DNA of 64,000 nucleotides from Kluyvera ascorbata_C (GCF_044197065.1 NZ_JBIQOI010000001.1:868001-932000), one strand, 5' to 3'; positions 52,354 to 59,815 are shown, counted from the first letter of the stretch. The notes: generated by a model from the letters alone, not told the origin. A program made the numbers and translations.

Positions 52354-53460
52354 ATGGGCAAATGGCTAGTGTGGCTGCTTTTTGTCGTGGCAAGCGTTCA
52401 GGCAAATGGCGGTTTATTATCGCTGAAGCGCGCCGATAACGTTTCACCCGTAGCGGAGCATCTTAACGCCCCGGAGTCGCTTCGCCCGTGCTGTGCCTTC
52501 GGGCACGATCTTCATGTCCGTGCGGTTGGCGTGCCGATTCCTTTCTACCAGATTGGTAATGTGCTGACTCTGGATACACTGGGCAGCCATCAGTACAACG
52601 ATAATGCCTTTGGAGCGGTTAAAAACCTCGTTGGGCTAAGCAAAGAAGAGAACGGGCTTATCTATACTCATCGCGGTGGTTTTATTGATATCGCGCACGT
52701 TCGTGATACCGCGGATAATACATTTTTCCTTTTCTCTCAAGTCTATCCTAGGTTAGGCCAACGCTGGCGCTATTTCTACAGCGATGAGTTGGGAGTCCGG
52801 CGCGTACAGCTCAATGCGTTTACCCCTCCAGTGGACAGGCGCTCGCGCTACACCATTGCCGCCTGGCTCGCCGGGCATCTGGCCTTTGAATTAGCGCAGT
52901 GGCACGAAATCGCGCAGTGGTACGGATTTCAGTCCGTGCCCGGCTTTTCCGAAGAAATCTCGGCCTTTTCGCCCGAAGACCTCTATTCCAATCTTCTTGG
53001 TGCCCGCATTGCGATGGCACTGATTCTGGAAGGTAAAGCCGAATCAATCGATGACTATAATGCCGCCATGACTTCAGCGCTGAGAGAGGCGCTGCTGAGC
53101 CTGGATGTCGCAACACGTACCGAAACTGAAAACAAATTTCGTGAGCTGGATGGGGACTGGTGGAACAGTAAAAGAAGGGTGCCTGATAAATTTCTGGTCT
53201 TAAAGCGAAACTATGACCTGAGTTTCAACCGCCTGCCTACGCCGGTTGCCAATGAGCGTGCCAAACCTTTTATGCTAACGTTTCCTGCCGTTGTCGAAGG
53301 GTATCAACTTTCACATTTAGGGATGTTACAGATTTATCCGGGACAGGATATGCAAGCGCTTCCGCCGCCCAAAGCGTTCTACAACCCACAGCAGTTCCAA
53401 AAGCTGGCTGATAAAGCAGAACGTTCGGATAAGCATTTACTTGAGAGGATACAGAAATAA
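52354..53460 (+). CDS. DUF4056-type exported protein
   Basis: 368 aa, starting directly after the stop of the second Omp85-like gene. A signal peptide is present (MGKWLVWLLFVVASVQA). I place it in the DUF4056 family from memory of the conserved region AGHLAFELAQWHEIAQWYGF and the following SPEDLYSNLLGARIA. The His/Glu-rich helix looks like part of a metal site but is not a standard HEXXH. RPCCAFG near residue 47 has adjacent cysteines. It is the last gene of the operon and is followed by a hairpin. It is expected in the periplasm, perhaps as an enzyme serving the barrels. Function unknown. Confidence 0.72.
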   Translation: MGKWLVWLLFVVASVQANGGLLSLKRADNVSPVAEHLNAPESLRPCCAFGHDLHVRAVGVPIPFYQIGNVLTLDTLGSHQYNDNAFGAVKNLVGLSKEENGLIYTHRGGFIDIAHVRDTADNTFFLFSQVYPRLGQRWRYFYSDELGVRRVQLNAFTPPVDRRSRYTIAAWLAGHLAFELAQWHEIAQWYGFQSVPGFSEEISAFSPEDLYSNLLGARIAMALILEGKAESIDDYNAAMTSALREALLSLDVATRTETENKFRELDGDWWNSKRRVPDKFLVLKRNYDLSFNRLPTPVANERAKPFMLTFPAVVEGYQLSHLGMLQIYPGQDMQALPPPKAFYNPQQFQKLADKAERSDKHLLERIQK

Positions 53461-53484
53461 ATAAGGCCACTTGCGTGGCCTTAT
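53461..53484. terminator. Terminator of the barrel operon
   Basis: ATAAGGCCAC / GTGGCCTTAT around TTGC right after the stop, with a T-run a little downstream (ATTTTT). Confidence 0.75.
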
Positions 53485-53526
53485 GCTGTCATTTTTCACA
53501 CGGTTCCAGCGCAATACGCAAACGCA

Positions 53527-53730
53527 TTAGTTGAAACCAAGACGGATCAAATCCAGCGGGCAATACACGCCATCGCAACCCTCAATTTCAACGCAGTCAG
53601 TACGGCGCATTTGCTCAGCCGTTTTACCTTCACCGTGAATTGACCGGATAACGCCCGTCGCGCCATTGTTTGCAATCATGACGCGGCTGCCGATAGTGAT
53701 AGCGTTACGGTTACGATCGTAGGTTTTCAT
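53527..53730 (-). CDS. ydfZ: YdfZ, putative selenium-binding protein
   Basis: 67 aa that match E. coli YdfZ at both ends: KTYDRNRNAITIGSRVM at the N-terminus and EGCDGVYCPLDLIRLGFN at the C-terminus. YdfZ was reported to carry selenium bound at cysteine and is made mainly under anaerobic (FNR) control in E. coli. Two Cys besides the one in RRTDCVE are present here. Strong SD GGAGGAGAC before the start. In K-12 it sits at a different locus, so its place here is non-syntenic. Confidence 0.85.
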   Translation of the reverse strand: MKTYDRNRNAITIGSRVMIANNGATGVIRSIHGEGKTAEQMRRTDCVEIEGCDGVYCPLDLIRLGFN

Positions 53731-53868
53731 CGTCTCCTCCTTTCACATTCAAGACGGGATATATTTGCGGTGTGAATTAATACCGCTATCGAACACGTCA
53801 TGTTTTGAGCTTTGTCAAAAGAGAGGTTTATCCGATGGAGGAAAAAATTTGATTATCAAAGAGGGGGA

Positions 53869-54114
53869 TTACGATTTTCGGGAACCGATAAACCAGATGA
53901 GGAATCCTGCGGCGGCACCGGCACAGGCGATGCTGAGGTAGAGCAGGGCGTGTTCGAGAAAATAGCGCTGTAGGGTCATCCGCCCAGTCCAGACATCCTC
54001 AGATGAATCACCGACGGCAAAGTCGATGAAGACCAGCACAAAGATAAACATGAGCGCATAAGTCATCATCATGTAGCAAAGCGAGAAAAAATTGAATGAG
54101 GAATGGCTGCGCAC
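53869..54114 (-). CDS. Small two-helix membrane protein, unknown
   Basis: Up to 81 aa with two clear membrane helices (MMTYALMFIFVLVFIDFAV and LLYLSIACAGAAAGFLIWFI), a short loop WTGRMTLQRYF between them, and a basic tail GSRKS. The GTG start at 54114 has only a weak ribosome site; an ATG at 54072 is possible. I recognise no family. It may form a pair with the small exported gene upstream on the same strand. Confidence 0.5.
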   Translation of the reverse strand: MRSHSSFNFFSLCYMMMTYALMFIFVLVFIDFAVGDSSEDVWTGRMTLQRYFLEHALLYLSIACAGAAAGFLIWFIGSRKS

Positions 54115-54271
54115 AAGAGGAACCCAGGTTTGGTTTGAGTGGGTAAGATAGCTTATTGTGAAACAGATGCCTAGATGTGAAATGCGAGGGTAGTACAGCC
54201 GGATGAGGATAGACGCCCCTTTGCACGATGACGTTCCCTCAACCGTGAGATTTGCTGTTTGCTATCAGCGT

Positions 54272-54604
54272 TTACCCAAACGTTGGATAAACCGCGCGTT
54301 CGTCTAATTTGATGCAATGCTTAAGACGTTCTTCTCCGCGATAGATATAACCGAATGAGTCTGTTGAAACGCGATGAAGAAGCGTGTCGCCATTTGCGAA
54401 GGGAATGATTTCGACGTCACCTACGCGCTTATGGCCCGCGCCAGTTTCAAAATGTCCTTCCCATGCTTCCTGTGTGTGTTCATAGACGTGAAGAATAACC
54501 TCGACGAGCCCGCGTCCCTGGCAGTTCAACTTAAGAATGGTTGACGAGAAATTGAGAGCGTAGGCCTGAAAAGAGAAAAGGAACAAAAAAATCGCTAACT
54601 TCAT
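54272..54604 (-). CDS. Small exported protein, unknown
   Basis: 110 aa starting MKLAIFLFLFSFQAYALNFS, a clear signal peptide cleaved near residue 17. The mature part is about 93 residues with two Cys (LKLNCQGRG and LKHCIKLDE) that could form a disulfide. No family is recognised. A GTG three codons upstream is an alternative start. It is a small, exported, disulfide-type protein of the kind often seen as immunity or inhibitor proteins, but no toxin partner is visible. Confidence 0.6.
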   Translation of the reverse strand: MKLAIFLFLFSFQAYALNFSSTILKLNCQGRGLVEVILHVYEHTQEAWEGHFETGAGHKRVGDVEIIPFANGDTLLHRVSTDSFGYIYRGEERLKHCIKLDERAVYPTFG

Positions 54605-54613
54605 AACATTCAC

Positions 54614-55290
54614 TTTATTTATCGAAAAACGGGGAGCAAGGGATTGTTACGTTTTTTGAGAAGGGCAATCTTGCTGTCGATCAATGAGAGGCGTATCAAC
54701 GACTATTTGCTGTGTAATTAAGGTGTTAGTTATATCTCATTGGTCAGAATCTGTTCGGCAACCCTATTTTTTTTGCACAGAATGCCATCAGTGCGAAAGA
54801 GAATTATCACAAACGAAATATTTAGATTGGTTAATTTTTCAGGCATCCATGTCCAGGATAATTATCACGAACTGTTGATTTGATTGTGTGTTCAAAAAAA
54901 GAACAGGAAACGCTTTAACGAATGGAAGAAGTGGAGGTGACCAGATGATGAATTGAAAAATATTGATGAGAATGGGCTGGTGAATAAGTATTCGAGATCA
55001 ATAAACCAACATATTGCCTATGTCAGCAAAATTGACCTACATCAATTTTGCTGACAAAATTTGAATGCGTCATATTTAATTCTAAGCCTTTCATATGATA
55101 CCTCATAAGTGGTATTGCCTGGTGCGAAATGGATTTACTCTCTCAAAATTTTTACTTTATCAAGTTTTATGTCTTTAATATGGTTAATTTGTAGTGATTT
55201 GTATTGATTGTTTTCCGTTTGAAAATGTAATTGTAACTCTTATTGTGCCTCGGTAATCTTGAAAACGACCATATAACAAACGGGGTAGCG
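54614..55290. other. AT-rich gap before the regulator pair
   Basis: Nearly 680 bases of low-GC DNA without a supportable gene. It holds the perfect inverted repeat at 55022-55055 and presumably the promoter of the regulators. The composition differs sharply from the core genome and suggests foreign origin. Confidence 0.5.
55022..55055. repeat. Perfect 14-bp inverted repeat
   Basis: GTCAGCAAAATTGA, six-base spacer CCTACA, then the exact reverse complement TCAATTTTGCTGAC, followed by AAAATTTG. It sits about 235 bases upstream of the winged-helix regulator. It could be an operator or a strong hairpin; the missing T-run argues against a terminator on the plus strand. Confidence 0.6.
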
Positions 55291-55677
55291 GTGGATAATA
55301 ATATAAAGCTTCTTGGTTATAGAATTGATAATAGACTTTATTATTCAGTGGAGAACAAAACCTTAGTCTCTTTGGATGGCAGTGAGAAAGGTATACCACT
55401 CAGAACAACCAAAGCGCGCTTGCTTGAATATTTATTATTGAAATCAGGTAGTGAGATAATTACCGATCAGGAATTGCTAATAAATATCTGGGATAAATAT
55501 GGGTTGAGTTCTTCGAGTCAACGTCTATGGTTAGTTATGAGAGAATTGAAAGCCATCCTGAGCGGGTTCAATGTGTCAGACGATCTTTTTACTCGCGTAG
55601 AAAACAATGGCTACCTTGTTGATGTTGCATTTGTTCGTGAAGTTGTCGAATTTACGAGGAAAATGAAACTCGGATAA
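55291..55677 (+). CDS. Winged-helix transcriptional regulator (OmpR/CadC-type DNA-binding domain)
   Basis: A 128-aa regulator consisting of little more than a Trans_reg_C winged helix: LRTTKARLLEYLLLKSGSEI, then TDQELLINIWDKYGLSSSSQ, then RLWLVMRELKAILSG as recognition helix, and FTRVENNGYLVD as wing. This matches the DNA-binding part of CadC-like proteins, but there is no receiver and no membrane helix. The GTG at 55291 gives this form; an ATG at 55243 would add 16 residues. The LuxR-type gene follows after 46 bases. AT-rich. Confidence 0.75.
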   Translation: MDNNIKLLGYRIDNRLYYSVENKTLVSLDGSEKGIPLRTTKARLLEYLLLKSGSEIITDQELLINIWDKYGLSSSSQRLWLVMRELKAILSGFNVSDDLFTRVENNGYLVDVAFVREVVEFTRKMKLG

Positions 55678-55723
55678 ATTTAGATTGTGACAGGAAAATA
55701 TTGCGAATATTTAGAGCATATTA

Positions 55724-56425
55724 ATGGAGGGTAATAAAATAAATCCAGAGTTCAAAAGAACACAAAACAATCCAATAGTCGTCTACACGAATAACTATTG
55801 GCTTTACCAGGGGATAAAAAGTTCTCTTAAAGATTTTGATGTATTCCACCATACCGATGAACGTATCAATTTTAATCAACAGAAAATGATATTTGTAGAC
55901 GGTAATATTCTTCTGGAAGGAACAGGTGAAAACGTCATCTCTTTTATATATTCGAATTGCATTGACCGGATAGTATGGCTGACGGGTCACGATACGGGAA
56001 TGGTATACCCTCTTTGGGCTGCTGGAGACCGTGTCATCAATATTAATGAGAATAGAGACTGCTTCTCACCGGTTTTGCATGCAGCGGCGACGGAGGTGTC
56101 GATGGAAGGTGTCGCATACTACGCACGGCTTTCACCTACTGAAGCCCTTATCCTTAACTATCTTGCTAAGGGTTTCTCCATTACCCAGATCGCTTTTATG
56201 ACGGACAGATCAACAAAAACGGTTTATCAGCACCGAGCGGTAATACTGAGGAAGTTAGGCTATAAAAACGCGGCTTTCATGCAATCTATATTTATGAAGT
56301 TCGGCAAGCTGATGTGGACTAACAGGAGACCACGCTTGGCAGATATTTCTACAGCATCGTGGGCAACTGCACCGGAAAAGGTCGCGGGAAACACGGAAAT
56401 TAGTTCGTCGCTTTCCTGGAGCTGA
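55724..56425 (+). CDS. LuxR/GerE-type transcriptional regulator
   Basis: 233 aa. The C-terminal GerE helix-turn-helix is clear: LSPTEALILNYLAKGFSITQ, then IAFMTDRSTKTVYQHRAVIL, then RKLGYKN (about 145-190). The N-terminal part is a degenerate receiver-like domain (VVYTNNYWLYQGIKSSL, IFVDGNIL, VWLTGHDTG) that lacks the usual acidic phosphorylation pocket, so it may act without a kinase. A tail of about 40 residues follows the HTH. It pairs with the winged-helix gene upstream, an arrangement seen for fimbrial and virulence regulators, but no such target is adjacent. Confidence 0.8.
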   Translation: MEGNKINPEFKRTQNNPIVVYTNNYWLYQGIKSSLKDFDVFHHTDERINFNQQKMIFVDGNILLEGTGENVISFIYSNCIDRIVWLTGHDTGMVYPLWAAGDRVININENRDCFSPVLHAAATEVSMEGVAYYARLSPTEALILNYLAKGFSITQIAFMTDRSTKTVYQHRAVILRKLGYKNAAFMQSIFMKFGKLMWTNRRPRLADISTASWATAPEKVAGNTEISSSLSWS

Positions 56426-56511
56426 ACGATAGTTACATTGAGGTGGATTAATGGTAGGCGTCATAAGCCGATGATGGCAGCGATATAAACCTGCCGACTC
56501 ACCGCAACCAA

Positions 56512-56751
56512 ATGGGATTTTTACATGTCGGAACATTTCCCGTTAGGGGACTCTCTGTTGAGAGTTTAAACAGCATAGGTTTCGGTAAAACTCGAACGGC
56601 AAAGAAGATAGGGACGGCAGCAGGTCGGGCGGTTCCACACAGAGGTTATGCCCAGGTGATAGTTATACTCGCTCTTGTTGCAAGGGAAACGAGAAACCAA
56701 TATAACCTTATAGCTAGACCGAAAGATAAAATTGCCTGGACTTATTTCTGA
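56512..56751 (+). pseudogene. Uncertain ORF, possible remnant upstream of the DUF1493-like gene
   Basis: An open frame of 79 codons whose last 30 (AQVIVILALVARETRNQYNL, then IARPKDKIAWTYF) look protein-like, while the first part does not. Its stop overlaps the ATG of the next frame (TGATG), the usual sign of a coupled gene pair. It may be the 3' end of a decayed partner gene. I cannot name it. Confidence 0.3.
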
Positions 56752-57075
56752 TGTTACTACCAGATGAGCAAGAGTTTTTACAGTATGTCACCGATAACGA
56801 TAGCGAGCGCAAGCGCCCTGCCCAGAAAGACTGGACTTTTAAGGAACATTTTTACTTTGTTCCCGGAAGATCTGGAAGACATGCTCATTGATCTATTTAC
56901 ACGATATGGTATTGAGCACGACAACTTTATCTTAGACAATTATATTGAACCAGAGATATATTGGTGGCAGTGGAAGCTCAGGCGGAAATGGTGCAACCGT
57001 GAATTAACGCTGAAGCCGCTGACACTTGGTATGATTATTGAGTCGGCGAAAGCCGGGCACTGGTTGTATGGCTAA
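56751..57075 (+). pseudogene. DUF1493-like gene with a frameshift
   Basis: Two frames together resemble a DUF1493 protein. Frame one, from ATG 56751, reads MLLPDEQEFLQYVTDN and on to HFYFVP, then runs into a stop. The next frame continues EDLEDMLIDLFTRYGIEHDN and ends LTLGMIIESAKAGHWLYG, the typical C-terminus of the family. Removing one C from the CCC at 56862-56864 joins them into a protein of about 107 aa. Either the gene is dead, or this is a sequencing error, or translation begins in the second frame. Function of the family is unknown. Confidence 0.5.
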
Positions 57076-57673
57076 GGGCGATAGCCCCATTATGTTTAAT
57101 GCCTGTGCAATTTTTCGTTCATCCTACGCATCTGCAAAGTGATATTTCCGACACCGCGATCCTATGCGATTCTTTCATAGCTATGTTCGACGGTTTCCAT
57201 GTGTTTTTCGTTAGGATTATCACCTGGGACGATAGATGAGGAAGTGATTAACCGTAAAGAATCTTACCTTTTCATTGACATAAAATATAAGTGTTTATCA
57301 CTCTTATCTACCTGAATATTCATTTTAAGCATTTTGGAAATATTTTTTTTTGATAAATTCCCTTAGGTAGGATAAACGCGGCGTCGACCATTTTATATTT
57401 CTGCATATTAACAAGATAAATATCGGTACGGGTCAAAAAAACTCTATGCTTAGACATTTTAATTCAAGGCCGATGACAGGTCTCTTGAATGTCATCATTC
57501 CCCGTTCCATTCCCGGATTGCGGGGCATTTTATTCACTCCAGATTGCCTTCGTGCGGTTTTTTTAAGTATTTCATGCCCGTTCAAACCGCATGAGGAATG
57601 CGGTGACGCAGTGGGTTATGGTTGCGCAAGCATGTGGACCTCGGGTCGTATTCACGGTGTGTTGCTGGTATGA
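57076..57673. other. Non-coding stretch with decayed sequence
   Basis: This is about 600 bases of AT-rich DNA between the DUF1493-like remnant and the tail-fibre remnant. Short open frames (for example 57446-57673) do not look like proteins. A TATAAGTG box near 57287 and runs of T are the only notable items. Confidence 0.4.
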
Positions 57674-57890
57674 ATTGCTGTCGCCAGGTCGCAATTGGCG
57701 GCGATCGCCCACCTTCCTCATAATCACTACTCTGATAATTCTACGATTGATTGTGAGGTGGAGGTTGCTGGAATTTGGCACCCGTTCACGGCATCGCCGA
57801 CTGACGTTACAGAGTGGGGACCGCAGATTTATGCTGCCGCGGTTGCTGGAGAATTGGGGGGATGTCAAGGTGTACGTAGCGCCGGAATAG
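57674..57890 (+). pseudogene. Phage tail-fibre-like C-terminal remnant, frameshifted
   Basis: The frame ending in IDCEVEVAGIWHPFTASPTD and VTEWGPQIYAAAVAGE looks like the C-terminal end of a phage tail-fibre or tail-fibre-assembly protein. It breaks at GAATTGGGGGG (about 57850-57861). Removing one T restores EWGDVKVYVAPE and a TAG stop at 57888-57890. No intact 5' part is present and a stop lies just upstream (57671). This is a leftover of prophage DNA next to the hcp cassette. The family call comes from pattern memory. Confidence 0.45.
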
Positions 57891-57896
57891 GGCAAC

Positions 57897-57920
57897 AAAA
57901 AAGCACCCATCCGGGTGCTT
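57897..57920 (-). terminator. Terminator of the hcp cassette
   Basis: On the minus strand AAGCACCC / GGGTGCTT is followed by six Ts, four bases after the stop of the last gene. Confidence 0.9.
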
Positions 57921-57923
57921 AGC

Positions 57924-58271
57924 CTATAAATCCGCGTACTCCAGGATCTCTTCACCCATTAGAACGCAGTCAGTGTCACCGGGAGAGGTGTAATAGATCA
58001 GGTGCATCCTGTATTTTCCTTTGTAGATATACCCCCATGTTTCCAGAACGTCGAAATGCTGCTTTGCGTTGGCGGGATTTTTTATCTTTGCCAGCGGGGT
58101 AACATTGTCGTCAATTTCTATCCGGTCATCGTTGTCGCTATAGAATGAGAGCAGCTTCTTTGCATCTTTCAGCGCATTGGCTTTGCAGGTGAGCGCCGAT
58201 ATTTGCGGGGCTGCGTAGCTGGTGGCCGAAACCAGAAATGACAGGAGCGCCAAGATTTTTAACAGCTTCAT
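57924..58271 (-). CDS. Small exported protein, likely immunity to the GH19 hydrolase
   Basis: A 115-aa protein with a clear signal peptide (MKLLKILALLSFLVSATSYA, cleaved before APQ). Two Cys (29 and 101) could form a disulfide. I recognise no family. The case for immunity is context: its ATG abuts the stop of the GH19 gene with no gap, it is the last gene before the terminator, and it is exported to the periplasm where a peptidoglycan hydrolase would act. Type VI effector-immunity pairs have just this layout. Direct binding is inferred. Confidence 0.65.
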   Translation of the reverse strand: MKLLKILALLSFLVSATSYAAPQISALTCKANALKDAKKLLSFYSDNDDRIEIDDNVTPLAKIKNPANAKQHFDVLETWGYIYKGKYRMHLIYYTSPGDTDCVLMGEEILEYADL

Positions 58272-58853
58272 TCAGTTTATCCCCAAAGCGTGTTTAGCCT
58301 TTCGGAGAGCTTCTTTTCTATCCGCCAGACCGTTATATCCACCATTTATCAGGTGAGTAACTTTGTTAATATCGTCTTGATCTGCAGCCGTGTTCACGTG
58401 GCGCATACTCCAGTAATAGCAGGCTGATTTAACTGCCACATAGGGGTTATTTGCTACGTTTTCCGGATGCGTGATGTAATCCTTTTTAAAAGCCTTTCCG
58501 AACTCGACATAGTTGGTTCGCCCGGTGAGGTCTAGCAGCCCACGACCTATGTACTTCGGCCCATCACCTTTTTGAGTGTTTCCCAGATTCTTTCCGACCT
58601 TTGTTCCAGCGTCATATTCCAGCCCGCCGTGTCTGGGGATTTCTGTCATTGCTGAGAAATTCGCGGTCTCAACGCAGGCCTGCGCCAGAAAATGAGCGAT
58701 GCGCAATTTAGTACTGATATCGTAAACGGTGAACCAGTGGTTAAAGTGCGGGGCAAGCGCGTGCATGTTACGGTGCTGGGAGTTCAGGAGGCTTTTCCTA
58801 TGGATGTAGTGCCGGGCAACACTCCATAGTATTTCGGGGGTCACATCAATCAT
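58272..58853 (-). CDS. GH19 peptidoglycan hydrolase/chitinase-like, likely T6SS effector
   Basis: 193 aa from MIDVTPEILWSVARHYIHRK; an ATG eight codons earlier lies inside hcp. It belongs to glycoside hydrolase family 19, which cleaves beta-1,4 bonds of chitin or murein. Catalytic acid Glu62 is in AQACVETANF and a second acid Glu71 follows (MTEIPRHGGLEYD). The substrate motif YIGRGLLDLTGRTNY is at 101-115, with Asp where Gln is usual. INGGYNGLADR comes near the end. There is no signal peptide, so another route must carry it to the periplasm. ATGA overlap with hcp points to Hcp-dependent delivery; phage endolysins have the same domain. Confidence 0.82.
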   Translation of the reverse strand: MIDVTPEILWSVARHYIHRKSLLNSQHRNMHALAPHFNHWFTVYDISTKLRIAHFLAQACVETANFSAMTEIPRHGGLEYDAGTKVGKNLGNTQKGDGPKYIGRGLLDLTGRTNYVEFGKAFKKDYITHPENVANNPYVAVKSACYYWSMRHVNTAADQDDINKVTHLINGGYNGLADRKEALRKAKHALGIN

Positions 58854-59329
58854 GACGCCGTCGCTCTGTCGTTCCACGAGTCGGTAAACTGGACGTTACC
58901 GTCGCAATATTTCCAGGTGATTTTTTCATAACGCAGGCAGACGTGTTCGACGTGGTTAATTTTTTCGTCATTCACCATCGATGGAGAAACCGATACAACC
59001 TTAACGCCCTCCAGAAGCATGTTGAAGTATTCCGCTTCTTGGCCAGCATCGTTGATTCGATACCAGCGTATTTCGGCGGATTGCAGGCGCTGTCCGGTTG
59101 CTACAGCCTTGTACAGATAGGGACTGGACGAATCAAACTCCTTTTCGAATGTCAGCGGGCCGTGAATGCGCGTTCCTGTTAGCTTGCCCGTGTTGTCGTC
59201 CGTGGGGATTCGTAAGGAGTGACCGAAGCCGGTAATCTCAATACTGCCCTCTCGATCCCTCACATCCACCGAGCCTTTGATATCCGCGCCGCCGTCGTCT
59301 TTCAGCCAGAGGTAAGCCGGTATTGCCAT
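58850..59329 (-). CDS. hcp: Hcp, type VI secretion tube protein
   Basis: 159 aa of the Hcp1 family, whose hexameric rings stack into the inner tube of the type VI secretion system and carry small effectors in their lumen. The family start AIPAYLWLKDDGGADIKGSV and the core ITGFGHSLRIPTDDNTGKLT and HGPLTFEKEFDSSSPYLYKA are plain. No fused C-terminal toxin is present. It is the first gene of a three-gene cassette with no other T6SS genes in this window, so it must serve a machine encoded elsewhere. Ribosome site GGGGAAAT before the start. Confidence 0.9.
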   Translation of the reverse strand: MAIPAYLWLKDDGGADIKGSVDVRDREGSIEITGFGHSLRIPTDDNTGKLTGTRIHGPLTFEKEFDSSSPYLYKAVATGQRLQSAEIRWYRINDAGQEAEYFNMLLEGVKVVSVSPSMVNDEKINHVEHVCLRYEKITWKYCDGNVQFTDSWNDRATAS

Positions 59330-59798
59330 TTTTATTTCCCCTTGAACATGTTTTTAATGAGGAAGAAATTAAGCCGTAATCATAGATTCTCTAAGTTAAA
59401 ATGGTTCCTTTTTAGGACGCTAGACAGGAACTGTGATCGAAATGTACCAGGAAGGCTTCGTTTGTTTTTGCATCATTTTTTGGGGCGTTTTGGCGTTGGG
59501 GGCGCATTTGGGGGCGTTATAAAGTCCCTTATTGTCCATAGGGCACTTTTCCTAACCTACTGATTATTCTCTAAGTGCCTGATTCACAGAACCTCTCAAA
59601 ACCGATTAAATAAATAGGCATTGGCTATGCATCTTTAGCACATCTCGCCAAACCGCCTATCATTACCGACAAACCTATTATTTTTCAAAGCATTGTAAAA
59701 ATAAATCTATCTCATTCGGCGCTTGTCGTAGGGTCTATGCTTATAAAAGGCATTAATAAAGGGAAAACGGTGAATACCCCCACGCGGCGCGGGTTGAA
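59330..59798. other. Gap between hcp and sufA with G-rich tract and short direct repeat
   Basis: No gene. It holds the hcp promoter, a G-rich tract with repeated GGGGCG units (about 59480-59518), and an 11-base direct repeat ATTCTCTAAGT at 59386-59396 and 59566-59576. These mark the right border of the accessory block. Confidence 0.4.
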
Positions 59799-59815
59799 GT
59801 GATAATCATTATCAC
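59799..59815 (+). promoter_or_regulatory. Fur box of the suf operon
   Basis: GTGATAATCATTATCAC, a perfect palindrome with the core of the Fur consensus, 46 bases before sufA. It fits iron control of suf by Fur; IscR and OxyR sites known in E. coli were not located. Confidence 0.88.

Noticed and set aside
52354..53460. Possible zinc peptidase site in the DUF4056-type protein
   Set aside because: HEIAQW lacks the second His of HEXXH, so a gluzincin call is not supported.
54684..54878. 64-codon open frame in the AT-rich gap
   Set aside because: No ribosome site and no recognisable feature; expected by chance in low-GC DNA.
57446..57673. 75-codon open frame before the tail-fibre remnant
   Set aside because: Composition is not protein-like and no motif is visible; treated as decayed DNA.
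59219..59563. 114-codon open frame overlapping the hcp start
   Set aside because: Its first part is antisense to hcp and the rest crosses the G-rich promoter tract.
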